DNA of 64,000 nt from the NCBI GenBank assembly GCA_963682025.1, contig OY821518.1, positions 148,075,440 to 148,139,439 of the forward strand. The letters are read 5' to 3'. Positions 33,748 through 44,856 of the stretch are shown piece after piece. Under the pieces are notes generated by a model, which saw only the letters and a list, made by a program, of their open reading frames with translations, ran no database searches and was not told the origin of the DNA. Each line of letters opens with the position of its first letter. Position 1 is the first letter of the stretch. Made by a program: the position numbers and the translations under genes. Origin of the DNA: Cordilura impudica (Eukaryota; Arthropoda; Insecta; Diptera; Scathophagidae).

Positions 33748-35403
33748 ATTTATTTATTTGGTTTCCTGCACAACAAGACTAAGAGTCTTATAATTAAAGT
33801 ACAGGATCGGTATAATGTGATACAGTATTTAATGAAAATATAACGTAATTTTTAATTTTTATAAAAATAAGACAACAAAAATTATTTCACATATATGCAA
33901 AACAAAGCAATGTTTAAACAATACTTAAATGCTATTGAAAAATTGGAAAACTTGTTTCCTAAAATGTCCTGCGTTCCTTAAATATTGTAATGTTGGCGGT
34001 AGCAAGTTCCAAAGACGTATGCATTGTATATATAACTGCCATTCAGAGACCAAACTTTTATGCCTTATTTGAATTATAGAATTATTTATTGTTGAATTAG
34101 AAAAGGATATCCGATTATACAGATATGTAGGCTCACGTGTAAATATAATCTTATGCATCAGTATCAACGATCGTATCTTCAAATGAGCGCAAAAATTCAT
34201 ACCGTAAAATTTTCGTGCATACGGTGTTATGTGTGATGATCTTTTAAAATTGTAGACGTATCTTAATATAGAATTAAACGTAGTTGTTAATTTCCTAGAG
34301 CTAATAGAATCACGGCTAGCAAATAGTTCGCATCCATACAACAAAGTTGCAATTAGATAGGATTTTGCAAGTAGAACTCGTACATGGACTGGTATAAGAT
34401 GTTGTGTTTTCCACAGTGATCGAAGCATTGAATACATTTTTCCCGAAGCGACATTTATATGATCAGACCAGGTGAGAGTTTTATTGAAAATAATTCCAAG
34501 ATTTTTGGTTTGTGTGTAATTTCAATAACTTGACGGTTAAGAATAATATCTGGTATAGCAAGAGGAGGCACAGATCTTCGGGAAATAGACTTTGAAGGAT
34601 TGAGATTGGGATGGATAGCCCATTTGCCATAGCCCATAAATGAATTCGTTTAAGATCCACATTTAGGTTCGCAACACAGTTATTTAGTTCATCGAAACGA
34701 CTACAAACGTAAAGTTGCACATCATCAGCATACATATGAACTTTACAATACGAAAGTTGCCTAGTAAAAAGAAGTGGTCCTAGAATCGAACCTTGCGGGA
34801 CGCCCTTTTTTACTGGTAGCACATTTGACATTTTATAATTGGTGTGAACGTATTGTTGTCGATTTTCTGATTAAGACTATATAAGACGAGTTGCGGAAGG
34901 AGAGAAACCAAAAAAAAGTTCTTAGTTTCATGCAGAGTATTTCATGATTCACAGTATCAAATGTCTTCGAGTGATCTAAGAGCACCAGAAATGCAATGTT
35001 ACCACTATCAATTTACCCACAAATATCTTCAGACTCATCAATGAGTGCAGTTATGCAGCTACAGCTACGTTTGGGACGAAAGCCTGATTGTCTGACTGAT
35101 ATTAGGCCCTTATTCTTGACATGTTTTCCAATTTGCTGATGCAATAACCTTTCAAGCACTTAAGACAAGTATGGTAGGATAGCAATGGGACGATATTCTT
35201 TATTTGATATAGGAATGGGTAAAATTTTAGCATATTTCCAACTTTGAGGAAATACACTTTTTGTGATAATAGTGTTAAAAATATGGGTAATTTGAGGTAT
35301 CAGTTGAGGGATAATTTCCTTTAAGAATCTTCGATGTATGTTATCAGAACCAACAGCACCAACAGAACCAGTTGATTTACGCATTGAAAACAAAAAGTAT
35401 TTT
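33748..35403 (-). pseudogene. LINE B reverse transcriptase, minus strand, interrupted by copia
   Basis: Reading the minus strand, RT pieces are in order: 'SDNIHRRFLKEIIPQLIPQI' (35393-35160, stop), 'RQSGFRPKRSC', 'DHSKTFDTVNHEIL', 'GVPQGSILGPLLF' and the catalytic 'MYADDVQLYV' (34831-34481), then 'LLYGCELFASRDSI' and 'LWNLLPPTLQYLRNAGHF' to 33925. The 3' end near 33748 is A-rich (AAATAAATAAA). Several stops and a small deletion after 'LLF' kill it. The upstream part continues beyond the copia insertion at 43601. It is most like CR1/L2-group RTs, tentatively. Confidence 0.75.
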
Positions 35404-35473
35404 TGTTAGAAATGTACTTTTCTCTTTTTGTTTAATCTGGTAACCCTCTAAATTGTAAAATTACAATTACTTA

Positions 35474-35921
35474 TCTTTTATATTAAAAGAATTTATGAAT
35501 AAACTTTGCATTCAAGATTTTTTTCAATATTTTTCTTCTCTCAAACCTCTATAACTAGAGTTCTAATTAACGTAGGCTGTTGACATAGGTCTAAGAACAC
35601 TCAGTGGATCAAGCTCCTTCTTTTGAGCTATTAACTGCTTAAGTTCGTTGGGTTTGAGGAAAGTTATACGTGGAGAATCAACTTTACTTTTACTGTACGT
35701 TAACTTATCTTGGCATTACTGTACGTTAACTTCTCTTGGCAAATTCGTTGGGTTTGAGGAAAGTTATGCGTGGACAATCAACTTTACTTTTACTGTACGT
35801 TAACTTCTCTTGGCATATTTTGGCATTACTGTACGTTAACTTCTCTTGGCAAATTTTGGTATTATATTTTAAAAATTAATATAGTATAATATAATGCTGC
35901 GGAGCAGCAGGGGTCCTCTAG
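35474..35921 (+). mobile_element. Non-autonomous Helitron, 448 bp, inserted in the copia 5' LTR (unit 1)
   Basis: The ends follow the Helitron rule: 5' TC (TCTTTTATATTAAAAG, containing a palindrome), 3' hairpin GCTGCGGAGCAGC, nine bases later CTAG, inserted between A and T. The uninterrupted site (TTA|TGTATG) exists in the 3' LTR near 43459, which fixes both ends. Inside lie a 39-codon coding-like segment on the minus strand and tandem copies of TTACTGTACGTTAACTTCTC. No Rep/helicase gene is present. Confidence 0.88.
35563..35682 (-). pseudogene. Captured coding-like C terminus inside the Helitron
   Basis: On the minus strand a clean frame ends '...LKQLIAQKKELDP' 'LSVLRPMSTAYVN' with a TAG stop at 35563-35565. 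The amino-acid composition is that of a normal protein end, and Helitrons are known to carry host exons. I could not name the source gene. A partial second copy of the segment (with 'TTCGTTGGGTTTGAGGAAAG') lies at 35744, so the segment was partly duplicated inside the element. The whole recurs at 39020-39139. Confidence 0.5.
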
Positions 35922-35962
35922 TATTAAAAAAAAAAATCGATTTAACAAATCCATTTCAACAG

Positions 35963-36327
35963 CTCTCATCATGCCCCAGCTGTCGGAAACCACTGCCTCG
36001 TTGTTCTCTTTGTCTTCTGCACATGGGCACTACTCTAAATGCTTGTTCAACGTCTGAAGGGGGTCACGAGAGTTTAGGATGGCAATCAAAACCATTTTCA
36101 AAATGGTTTTCTTGGTGTCAAACATGTCGCCATGGTGGTCATACTGAGCATTTATTGCAGTGGTTCAAGTGGGTTCAGATGATTTTTTCAACATAAATTT
36201 GGAAGTTAATTTTATTATGTATTTATTTGTTTTTAGGCAAAATTCTGAATGTCCTGTTTCATCATGTTCCTGCCGTTGTTTCGATATGGATGTTACAAAT
36301 CCTGAAGTCACTCGTGATTTATCATAA
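35963..36327 (+). pseudogene. Second copy of mio exons 10 and 11
   Basis: Exon 10' (35963-36168) and exon 11' (36237-36327) match 32506-32711 and 32780-32870 without a difference that I can see, with splice sites and stop codon kept. They encode the zinc-rich C terminus ('CPSCRKPLPRC' to 'CPVSSCSCRC'). There is no upstream exon or start codon. They could be used only by splicing from exon 9 past the first copy, which would give the same protein. Confidence 0.92.
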
Positions 36328-37204
36328 TTGCTGACCAAATTATACAAACTTGTATGTCAATTGAGGATGTAGAACTTTAATATAACAAGTAATAAGGAAC
36401 TATTTTATGAATATTATTTCCTAGTCTTCCGTATATGCATATATTTACATTCCGGCTAATTTCGGAACATATAAAAATTTTATAGAATAATAATGGGAAA
36501 CTATATAATTTTTATTCTCAAAATAGGTAGGTGTTAATAAATTCATATCAATATTTCATATTTTAAGTGGATCGCCGAAACAAATTTAACAAGACTTAGT
36601 TGATAAACTATGTAATCAGATGAAATTAACTGATAAAAGTTAAACAATTCTACTATATTTAACCACTCTGTACAAATTAAGGACATTCATACAGTATGTG
36701 TTCAGCTATCCTGTTATTACCTTTATGTCCCCATTATTCAGAGATAGTAGCTGTTGAAATAGTTTTTAGGATAGTGAAATTAATATTTTCGCCTTCCTTT
36801 GTCCAACTACGCTGTGCCAGTAGCATTTCAATTCAGATTGATTCAAGTTTCCTTGATGTATTATTTGGGTATATGTTACCTATGACAGTTCATGTACCTA
36901 TGAAGAGCCAGCTGACCCCCCTATTTGTTACACAATCAGCCCTTCAGGTTCAGGAACCAACCCCAGAGTAAGAGTGCTCCGTTTGCCATGTTCATTTAGA
37001 GTTATTAGACAGTCAATTACGAGTTAAGTAATTTAATAAGTTTAAGGCGTCGCAAGACTGCCGGAAAAATGTAAATGTTTTATAAATTGAGTGAACCATA
37101 AGTGAGCTCCGTTAACCGGTGGCCATCAATTGTCTCTTATCAAGTATTTGGACCGTTAAAAATTGGTTACGTAAAATGCCATCAGCAATCTTGAAAATTG
37201 GGCC

Positions 37205-38860
37205 ATTTATTTATTTGGTTTCCTGCACAACAAGACTAAGAGTCTTATAATTAAAGTACAGGATCGGTATAATGTGATACAGTATTTAATGAAAATATAA
37301 CGTAATTTTGAATTTTTATAAAAATAAGACAACAAAAATTATTTCACATATATGCAAAACAAAGCAATGTTTAAACAATACTTAAATGCTATTGAAAAAT
37401 TGGAAAACTTGTTTCCTAAAATGTCCTGCGTTCCTTAAATATTGTAATGTTGGCGGTAGCAAGTTCCAAAGACGTATGCATTGTATATATAACTGCCATT
37501 CAGAGACCAAACTTTTATGCCTTATTTGAATTATAGAATTATTTATTGTTGAATTAGAAAAGGATATCCGATTATACAGATATGTAGGCTCACGTGTAAA
37601 TATAATCTTATGCATCAGTATCAACGATCGTATCTTCAAATGAGCGCAAAAATTCATACCGTAAAATTTTCGTGCATACGGTGTTATGTGTGATGATCTT
37701 TTAAAATTGTAGACGTATCTTAATATAGAATTAAACGTAGTTGTTAATTTCCTAGAGCTAATAGAATCACGGCTAGCAAATAGTTCGCATCCATACAACA
37801 AAGTTGCAATTAGATAGGATTTTGCAAGTAGAACTCATACATGGACTGGTATAAGATGTTGTGTTTTCCACAGTGATCGAAGCATTGAATACATTTTTCC
37901 CGAAGCGACATTTATATGATCAGACCAGGTGAGAGTTTTATTGAAAATAATTCCAAGATTTTTGGTTTGTGTGTAATTTCAATAACTTGACGGTTAAGAA
38001 TAATATCTGGTATAGCAAGAGGAGGCACAGATCTTCGGGAAATAGACTTTGAAGGATTGAGATTGGGATGGATAGCCCATTTGCCATAGCCCATAAATGA
38101 ATTCGTTTAAGATCCACATTTAGGTTCGCAACACAGTTATTTAGTTCATCGAAACGACTACAAACGTAAAGTTGCACATCATCAGCATACATATGAACTT
38201 TACAATACGAAAGTTGCCTAGTAAAAAGAAGTGGTCCTAGAATCGAACCTTGCGGGACGCCCTTTTTTACTGGTAGCACATTTGACATTTTATAATTGGT
38301 GTGAACGTATTGTTGTCGATTTTCTGATTAAGACTATATAAGACGAGTTGCGGAAGGAGAGAAACCAAAAAAAAGTTCTTAGTTTCATGCAGAGTATTTC
38401 ATGATTCACAGTATCAAATGTCTTCGAGTGATCTAAGAGCACCAGAAATGCAATGTTACCACTATCAATTTACCCACAAATATCTTCAGACTCATCAATG
38501 AGTGCAGTTATGCAGCTACAGCTACGTTTGGGACGAAAGCCTGATTGTCTGTCTGATATTAGGCCCTTATTCTTGACATGTTTTCCAATTTGCTGATGCA
38601 ATAACCTTTCAAGCACTTAAGACAAGTATGGTAGGATAGCAATGGGACGATATTCTTTATTTGATATAGGAATGGGTAAAATTTTAGCATATTTCCAACT
38701 TTGAGGAAATACACTTTTTGTGATAATAGTGTTAAAAATATGGGTAATTTGAGGTATCAGTTGAGGGATAATTTCCTTTAAGAATCTTCGATGTATGTTA
38801 TCAGAACCAACAGCACCAACAGAACCAGTTGATTTACGCATTGAAAACAAAAAGTATTTT
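37205..38860 (-). pseudogene. LINE B reverse transcriptase, duplicated copy
   Basis: This is the same fragment as 33748-35403, carried in unit 2. The C-terminal frame is shorter (37382-37801) because an extra TGA arises by one substitution near 37838. That base belongs to unit 2 only and so dates from after the duplication. Confidence 0.75.
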
Positions 38861-39514
38861 TGTTAGAAATGTACTTTTCTCTTTTTGTTTAATCTGGTAA
38901 CCCTCTAAATTGTAAAATTACAATTACTTATCTTTTATATTAAAAGAATTTATGAATAAACTTTGCATTCAAGATTTTTTTCAATATTTTTCTTCTCTCA
39001 AACCTCTATAACTAGAGTTCTAATTAACGTAGGCTGTTGACATAGGTCTAAGAACACTCAGTGGATCAAGCTCCTTCTTTTGAGCTATTAACTGCTTAAG
39101 TTCGTTGGGTTTGAGGAAAGTTATACGTGGAGAATCAACTTTACTTTTACTGTACGTTAACTTATCTTGGCATTACTGTACGTTAACTTCTCTTGGCAAA
39201 TTCGTTGGGTTTGAGGAAAGTTATGCGTGGACAATCAACTTTACTTTTACTGTACGTTAACTTCTCTTGGCATATTTTGGCATTACTGTACGTTAACTTC
39301 TCTTGGCAAATTTTGGTATTATATTTTAAAAATTAATATAGTATAATATAATGCTGCGGAGCAGCAGGGGTCCTCTAGTGTATGTATAATTTTATACTCA
39401 CTCGCTGTGTTAACTTCAAGGAAACCACAATAAAACTTACTATTTTTATTGTTGCTTATGAACTATAAGTCTTGGCTGTTTTTTTTTTATTCAAGAAAAG
39501 ATTCTGGAACAACA
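38861..39514 (+). repeat. copia 5' LTR, split by the Helitron (38861-38930 and 39379-39514)
   Basis: Together the two parts make 206 bp, against 207 bp for the 3' LTR. A copy of the first 70 bp also stands at 35404-35473 in unit 1. Confidence 0.9.
38931..39378 (+). mobile_element. Same Helitron in unit 2
   Basis: It is identical in layout to 35474-35921. Here the host LTR continues directly after CTAG with TGTATGTATAATTTT, so this copy shows the true insertion site. Confidence 0.9.
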
Positions 39515-39530
39515 GGTTATGGGCCCAGGA
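39515..39530 (+). promoter_or_regulatory. copia primer-binding site (initiator tRNA-Met half molecule)
   Basis: GGTTATGGGCCCAG follows the LTR directly. It matches the site by which Drosophila copia primes reverse transcription with an internal piece of initiator tRNA-Met. Confidence 0.8.
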
Positions 39531-39669
39531 CAACCATAGTTCATTGTGGATAAATTAAGGTGGTAAAAGAAAGGAAGACAAACTTTCACGCATTTGTTGC
39601 AGCAGACCACATGGAGTATAGATTCAAGCAACATTTTTTTGAGGTTAAAAAAAATTTTAATCACGTGTG

Positions 39670-42600
39670 ATGTCGTCAAAATCTGATTTTTCTGTGGAGA
39701 AACTACGAGGTAGTGAAAATTTCCACAACTGGAGTTTTGCGATGCAGAACTACTTAGAAATGAGGAATTTATTAAATTGCATAAAACCAAAAGCAAATGA
39801 TTCTTCAAAAGCAGAAGAGGCTGATGCTGGTAAGTTAAGTTTAGCAAAAGCAACTTTAATTCTAAGTGTTGAGGCTGAATTGTGTATATACATCAGAGAA
39901 TGCAAAAGTGCGTTGGAGCTTTGGCGAACGTTTCAAGGATTGTATGAGGACCGTGGTTTATTAAGAAAGATTGGTTTATTGCGAGCATTGATATCAACGA
40001 GATTAGAAACTTCATATAATATGCAGACATATATAAATGAAATTACTTCAACATCGAGCAAATTCAATAGTATAGGGTTTAAAATTGGTGATGAATGGTT
40101 GGTAGCTATATTACTTGCCGGTTTGACTGATGATTATAAACCGCTCATATTAAGTTTTGTGGCGAAAGATGGTTGTTTGTCGGCAGATGAAATAAAATTA
40201 AATTTATTGGACACTCAGTTCAGTGTTTCATCCTATAAAAACAATAATGCATTTTTTAGTAAAAATACACCGAAAAATTGGAAGAAGAATAACAAAAAAG
40301 TTATTAAATGTTATTCATGTGGTGGTAAAAATCATAAAAGTTTCAATTGCCCTTCGAAAAATAAAAGCAACAAAAATGAAAATGGCGCAGCATTTACAGC
40401 TTGTTTTTTAGTAGGAAATCAACGACAAGACTGGTACATAGACAGTGGTGCATCTTACCATATGACACCCAACAGGCAGCTTTTGTTTCAAAATAAAAAT
40501 CCAGCTATAAATGAGATTGCTGTTGCAAACAATTCAAAAATGAAAGTTGAAGGCGTCGGAAAATTAAATTTATCGATCAACAAAAGGCAAACTTATTATC
40601 AGTTAACAAAATGGTCCAAAAAGGGAATAGTCTCGAATTCAACAGAGATGGTTGTTATATTTACAATAGTGAAGGAGCCTTAATTGCAAGATGTGTTCCA
40701 GAAAATGGTGTTTACAAGATTAGAAATGAAACAGCAAGGTGTATGATAAGTAAAGCTGAGGAAAGTAGTGCAGAAATTTGGCATCGACGTTTTGGTCACA
40801 TTAACTACAAAGGTTTATGTAAAATGAGAGATGGGATTTCATTTAAAAATCACGAAATCGGCATCTCAAACTGTAAAATTTGCGCTAAAGGCAAACAAAG
40901 CAGATTTACATTTGAACAAAGTCAGAATAAATCAACTGAACTTCCACAATTAATTCATTTTGACTTGGTAGGTCCCATGGAGACAAAATCAATTGGAGGA
41001 GCAAGGTATCTTTTAAGTTTTAATGATGATTTTTCTAAAAAAGTTTTTGTTTATTTTTTAAAGGAAAAATCTGAAGTCATCAACATTTTTATGAACTTTA
41101 AAAATTTGGTGGAAACCCAATCTGGCAAAAAGATTAAGGTATTTCGAACAGATAATGGTTCAGAATATTGGTCAAAAAATTTTGATAATTTTTGCGAAAA
41201 ATATGGCATACAACACCAATTAACGAATGTATACACTCCGCAGCAAAATGGTACAGCAGAAAGAATGAATCGCACAGTAATAGAAAAGGCGAAATGCATG
41301 CTTTTCGATTCTAAATTGGACAACTCCTATTGGGCTGAAGCTTGTAACATGGCCGTATATTTGATAAATAGATCAGTTTGTTTCACATAGAAGGACGGTG
41401 ATGCTGCATGTTCCTAAAGAGAAGCGAAAAAAATTGGACCCAAAATCTATTGAGATGCATTTTGTTGGGTATGATAGTGACAAAAAGGGTATTCGATGTA
41501 TTGACCCGAAAAACAGGAAATTGACAATCAGTCGTGATGTAATTTTTTATGAGAAAGACTTACCCTCTAATATATTTTTTGATATGGAGATGGAATGCGA
41601 TTCAGTGAGGGATCCAAAGTCAGAGAAGCAAACACCTGAAATAAATAAGGTAATAGTTGATTCAGTTGAAAAATATGATAGCTGTGATTCATCAAGTGAA
41701 TATAATCCAGAATCAGATTGCGAACTTGATTCAAATGTTACCATTGTCCATCAAAAAAGAGATTTTGATGATTATATCACATATTTTTGCAGTGAATCAG
41801 ATGATGAATGTCCAGTCACGGTTGAAGAAGCTATGAGAAGAAACGATTTTAAAAAATGGAAAGAAACTATGAGTACTGAGATGAAGTCATTGAAAGAGAA
41901 TAATACTTGGAATTTGGTTGAATTGCCAAAGGGTAAAAAGACGCTGAAAACAAAATGGGTGTTTACGAAGAAGCAAAATGACAAAGAAAGTCCTTTAAAA
42001 TACAAGGCTCGTTTTGTAGCAAAGGGTTGCGGCCAACAACCAGGTATTGACTTTAATGAGACTTATTCACCAGTTATCCGCTATTCGTCAATTAGATTGT
42101 TAATGGCATTAGCTGTTCAAAATGATTTGAAAACTGATTAGATGGATGTAGTCACTGCATTTCTACATGGAGACCTTGGCGAAGAAATTTATATCGAACA
42201 GCCGAAAGGATTCAATGATGGTACAAAACGAGTATGTAGACTGAATAAAGCAATCTATGGCTTAAAGCAAGCAGGCAGTCAATGGAATCTGAAACTAGAG
42301 AGTGTATTTAAAAGTTTTGGGTTGAAAAAATCTGAGATGGATCCATGCATTTATTTTAATGAAACTAGAAACTTCGGAACTAGAACATCGGAATTTACGT
42401 GGACGTAAATTGAAGAAAATTCTTAGCGCATCCTTCAAGATGAAATATTTAGGTCCAGTGAAAAGTTGCTTGGGTATGCGAATAAATCAATCAAATGGAA
42501 TAATTGAATTAGACCAAAAGGCGCATATTACTGAAATGTTACAGCGATTTAAGATGTCAGAATATCAACCAGTATCTACACCCAGCGACACAAATCAAAA

Positions 42601-43315
42601 ATTATCGATAAAGATGTTGTCAGAAGATGTTGAGTCGAAAGAGAAATTCAATAACATCCCTTATCAAGAAGCAGTGGGCAGCATACTGTATGTATCGCAA
42701 TGTACGCGTCCTGATATAGCATTTGCAGTAAACGATGTAAGCAGATTCAATTCAAACTTTGGTTTACCACATTGGAAAGCAGTAAAAAGAATTATGAGGT
42801 ACCTTAAAGGTACAATTGATGTAAAATTAACATTTAGCAAAGATAATGGTGGTCTATATGGCTATAGTGACTCAGATTGGGAATGAGATGTTGATAAGCG
42901 GCGTTCATGCACAGGGTATGTTTTTATAATGGCGAATGCAGCTATCTCCTGGAATAGTAAGAGGCAACCAACTGTGGGTTTATCAAGCTCGGAGGCTGAA
43001 TACATGGCTATATCCTCTTCTATCCAAGATTCAATATGGTTAAAACAATTATTATGTGAAATTTACAACGAGAATATGTCAAGTGGTACAATATTTTGCG
43101 ATAATCAAGGTGCGATTAAGTTGGCAGAATTAGATGGCTTTAGACCAAGAACAAAACATATTGACAGAAGATACCATTTTCTGAGAGAAAAAATTGAAGA
43201 CGGTACAGTGAAGATCGAATATGTATCTACGGATAGGATGGTCGCAGACTATTTAACCAAGGCAGTTACCGGAGAAAAACATAACTTTTGTACCAAAAAC
43301 TCTGGGATATGTTGA
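39670..43315 (+). pseudogene. copia Gag-Pol polyprotein, broken
   Basis: The ATG at 39670 opens Gag ('SDFSVEKLRGSENFHNWSFA') with the zinc knuckle 'CYSCGGKNHKSFNC' near 40310, then protease 'WYIDSGASYHM' near 40435. A frameshift near 40600 leads to the GAG-pre-integrase and integrase (40611-41390; 'HFDLVGP', 'RTDNGSEY', 'QNGTAERMNR'), ending in a stop. Reverse transcriptase (41398-42886) has 'TKWVFTKKQ' and 'YKARFVAKGCGQQ', an in-frame TAG at 42139 before 'MDVVTAFLHGDL', and a deletion with scrambled filler near 42370-42410 that removes the YVDD catalytic box. RNase H (to 43315; 'SEAEYMAI', 'CDNQGAI', 'RTKHID') follows one more stop at 42884. It is inactive. Confidence 0.9.
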
Positions 43316-43388
43316 AAATTAAATAATTTCTTCTTTTGTATAAAATTTGTAAACTTAAATTATTAACTAATATTTCAACAAGTGAGGG

Positions 43389-43595
43389 TGTTAGAAATGT
43401 ACTTTCCTCTTTTCGTTTAATCTGGTAACCCTCTAAACTGTAAAATTACAATTTCTTATGTATGTATAATTTTATACTCACTCGCTGTGTTAACTTCAAG
43501 GAAACCACAATAAAACTTACTATTTTTATTATTGCTTATGAACTATAAGTCTTGGCTGTTTTTTTTTTTATTCAAGAAAAGATTCTCGAACAACA
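43389..43595 (+). repeat. copia 3' LTR
   Basis: It is 207 bp, TGTTAGAAATG to GAACAACA, preceded by a purine run AAGTGAGGG. It is uninterrupted, so it shows the Helitron's target before insertion (TTA|TGTATG at about 43457-43465). Confidence 0.9.
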
Positions 43596-43600
43596 ATTTT

Positions 43601-43860
43601 CCGATAAAGTTGAACTAATATCAGTGGTGTGTTCCATCGTTTAAGGGGATGTCAGGGATATTTGTAAAATATTCGTTTAGCGAATCAATGTTTATTTCAG
43701 AATTAACAATTTCCTTAGATTTGCCGACACCAATTTCTCGTAAAATTTTTTCAAAACTTGAAAAAGGAGTTTTCAAAATTTTCTGAAAAAAATTTTCCAT
43801 TTTTGGTCTCAATGCTTAATAGGTTAACTAGGTGGTAATTAAACAATACTTCATATCTGA
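43601..43860 (-). pseudogene. LINE B upstream part, right of the copia insertion
   Basis: The minus-strand frame 43812-43621 reads 'FQKILKTPFSSFEKIL' and 'INIDSLNEYFTNIPDIPLND', the spacer that normally precedes the RT in LINE ORF2. It runs toward the RT piece that resumes at 35403. The join across the ATTTT duplication is direct. Confidence 0.65.
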
Positions 43861-44515
43861 CTACTTACAGGTATAGAGACTAAAACAAAATGTTGGCTTT
43901 AATTAATTTCTTAAAGTTGAAAAAAATCCATCAAATTTCATGACCTATGTAGTTCTTTTTGGCACAAAAGTGGTCTGGGGCATTTGCTATTTCTTGGTGA
44001 GTTTTTATTCAATTTTGAAGTTTTATAGCTTTTTAATAATTTAAGACTGCTCTCGAATTATATGACAATTTGTCGAAAATTAAACTATAGAACGAAATTT
44101 TCGTAAAATCTGAAAAAAGTAATATATTCCCCAAATAAAACACACATGAAATTTTCAATTGCGTTGAGCCACCTCTAACTGTTGTTTGGTTGGTCCAAAA
44201 CTTTGTATTTCTCAGTTTTTTTGCTATTCGCATATTTCTAGGGGGTGCGACCGTTTGAAGGGGCACCCTAATCCACACCTGAATTCTCAAAGATAAACCT
44301 AAATTCATTAATCTTATTATTAAGACTCTGCGAATTAGTGTGGCATATATTTAAACCTGATCTCTCTTTGCATAAAGATTATGAGTTCGATCGCGAACGT
44401 GATGAGCGCCAGATGCAACACGGAGATCAGAATTATTTATCGGTATTCCCTAAAGTTATTACTATTATTGTTCGGTTATTTAAAAGACAGAAACACATAA
44501 AAAAAAACTAATATA
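43861..44515. other. Unassigned sequence; right part probably 5' UTR of LINE C
   Basis: The open frame on the minus strand at 44033-44308 has no recognisable domain. The last part (about 44350-44511) directly precedes the gypsy insertion and should continue into 51878, the region just before the LINE C ORF1 start. Confidence 0.35.
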
Positions 44516-44843
44516 AGTTAACTAAAATTTGGTCATCATAAATTATTGTTAAATTGTATTTTTATACTTACTTGCTTATTCTTTGTTTACTACATTGAAC
44601 ATATTTATTATATTATAAGTTTCGCAATCTTACCGTTTCTTGTTAAAAACTGCTGACGATATGTCTACCGTTGGGATATAATTATAGGTAGAACAGAAAT
44701 AACAAAAATTATCAAATGTGCTGACATATTAAATGTAATAAAAGAAAAACAAAATGATTTGATTTTAAATAAAGAAGAACGGCGACTGAATCTTCAGTTG
44801 CAGTCAAGAACTCAAAACAACCATAGTTTAATTTACTATAACT
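44516..44843 (+). repeat. gypsy 5' LTR
   Basis: It starts AGTTAACTAAAATTTGG and ends TTTACTATAACT. The AGT...ACT ends are typical of the insect errantivirus branch. Confidence 0.92.
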
Positions 44844-44856
44844 GGCGCCCAACGGA
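44843..44856 (+). promoter_or_regulatory. gypsy primer-binding site, lysine tRNA type
   Basis: TGGCGCCCAACGG at the LTR edge is complementary to the 3' end expected for a lysine tRNA, as used by gypsy itself. The first T overlaps the last LTR base. Confidence 0.75.

Larger units (their letters stand above)
32464..35921 (+). repeat. Tandem duplication, unit 1 (3,458 bp)
   Basis: Unit 1 starts at TATTAAAA in mio intron 9 and ends at the Helitron CTAG (35918-35921). It contains mio exons 10 and 11, about 870 bp of 3' flank, a LINE fragment, 70 bp of copia LTR and a Helitron. Unit 2 follows directly. I count about five substitutions and one A-run length difference between units, roughly 99.8% identity. 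Confidence 0.95.
35922..39378 (+). repeat. Tandem duplication, unit 2 (3,457 bp)
   Basis: It is an almost identical copy of unit 1 at an offset of 3457. It again ends exactly at CTAG (39375-39378), after which the copia LTR resumes with TGTATG. One substitution near 37838 turns an Arg codon (CGA) of the LINE fragment into TGA. The left joint reads CTCTAG|TATTAAAA. Confidence 0.95.
35404..43595 (+). mobile_element. copia-type LTR retrotransposon, carrying a Helitron and the duplication
   Basis: The element is bounded by the 5-bp duplication ATTTT (35399-35403 and 43596-43600), inserted in LINE B. LTRs begin TGTTAGAAATG and end CAACA. The 5' LTR begins at 35404 and again, through the duplication, at 38861, is interrupted by the Helitron and ends at 39514. 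The 3' LTR is 43389-43595. Without the extras the element would be about 4.8 kb, typical of copia. LTRs differ at a handful of sites. Confidence 0.9.

Noticed and set aside
35963..36327. A second functional mio-like gene
   Set aside because: Only the last two exons are present, without upstream exons, start codon or promoter.
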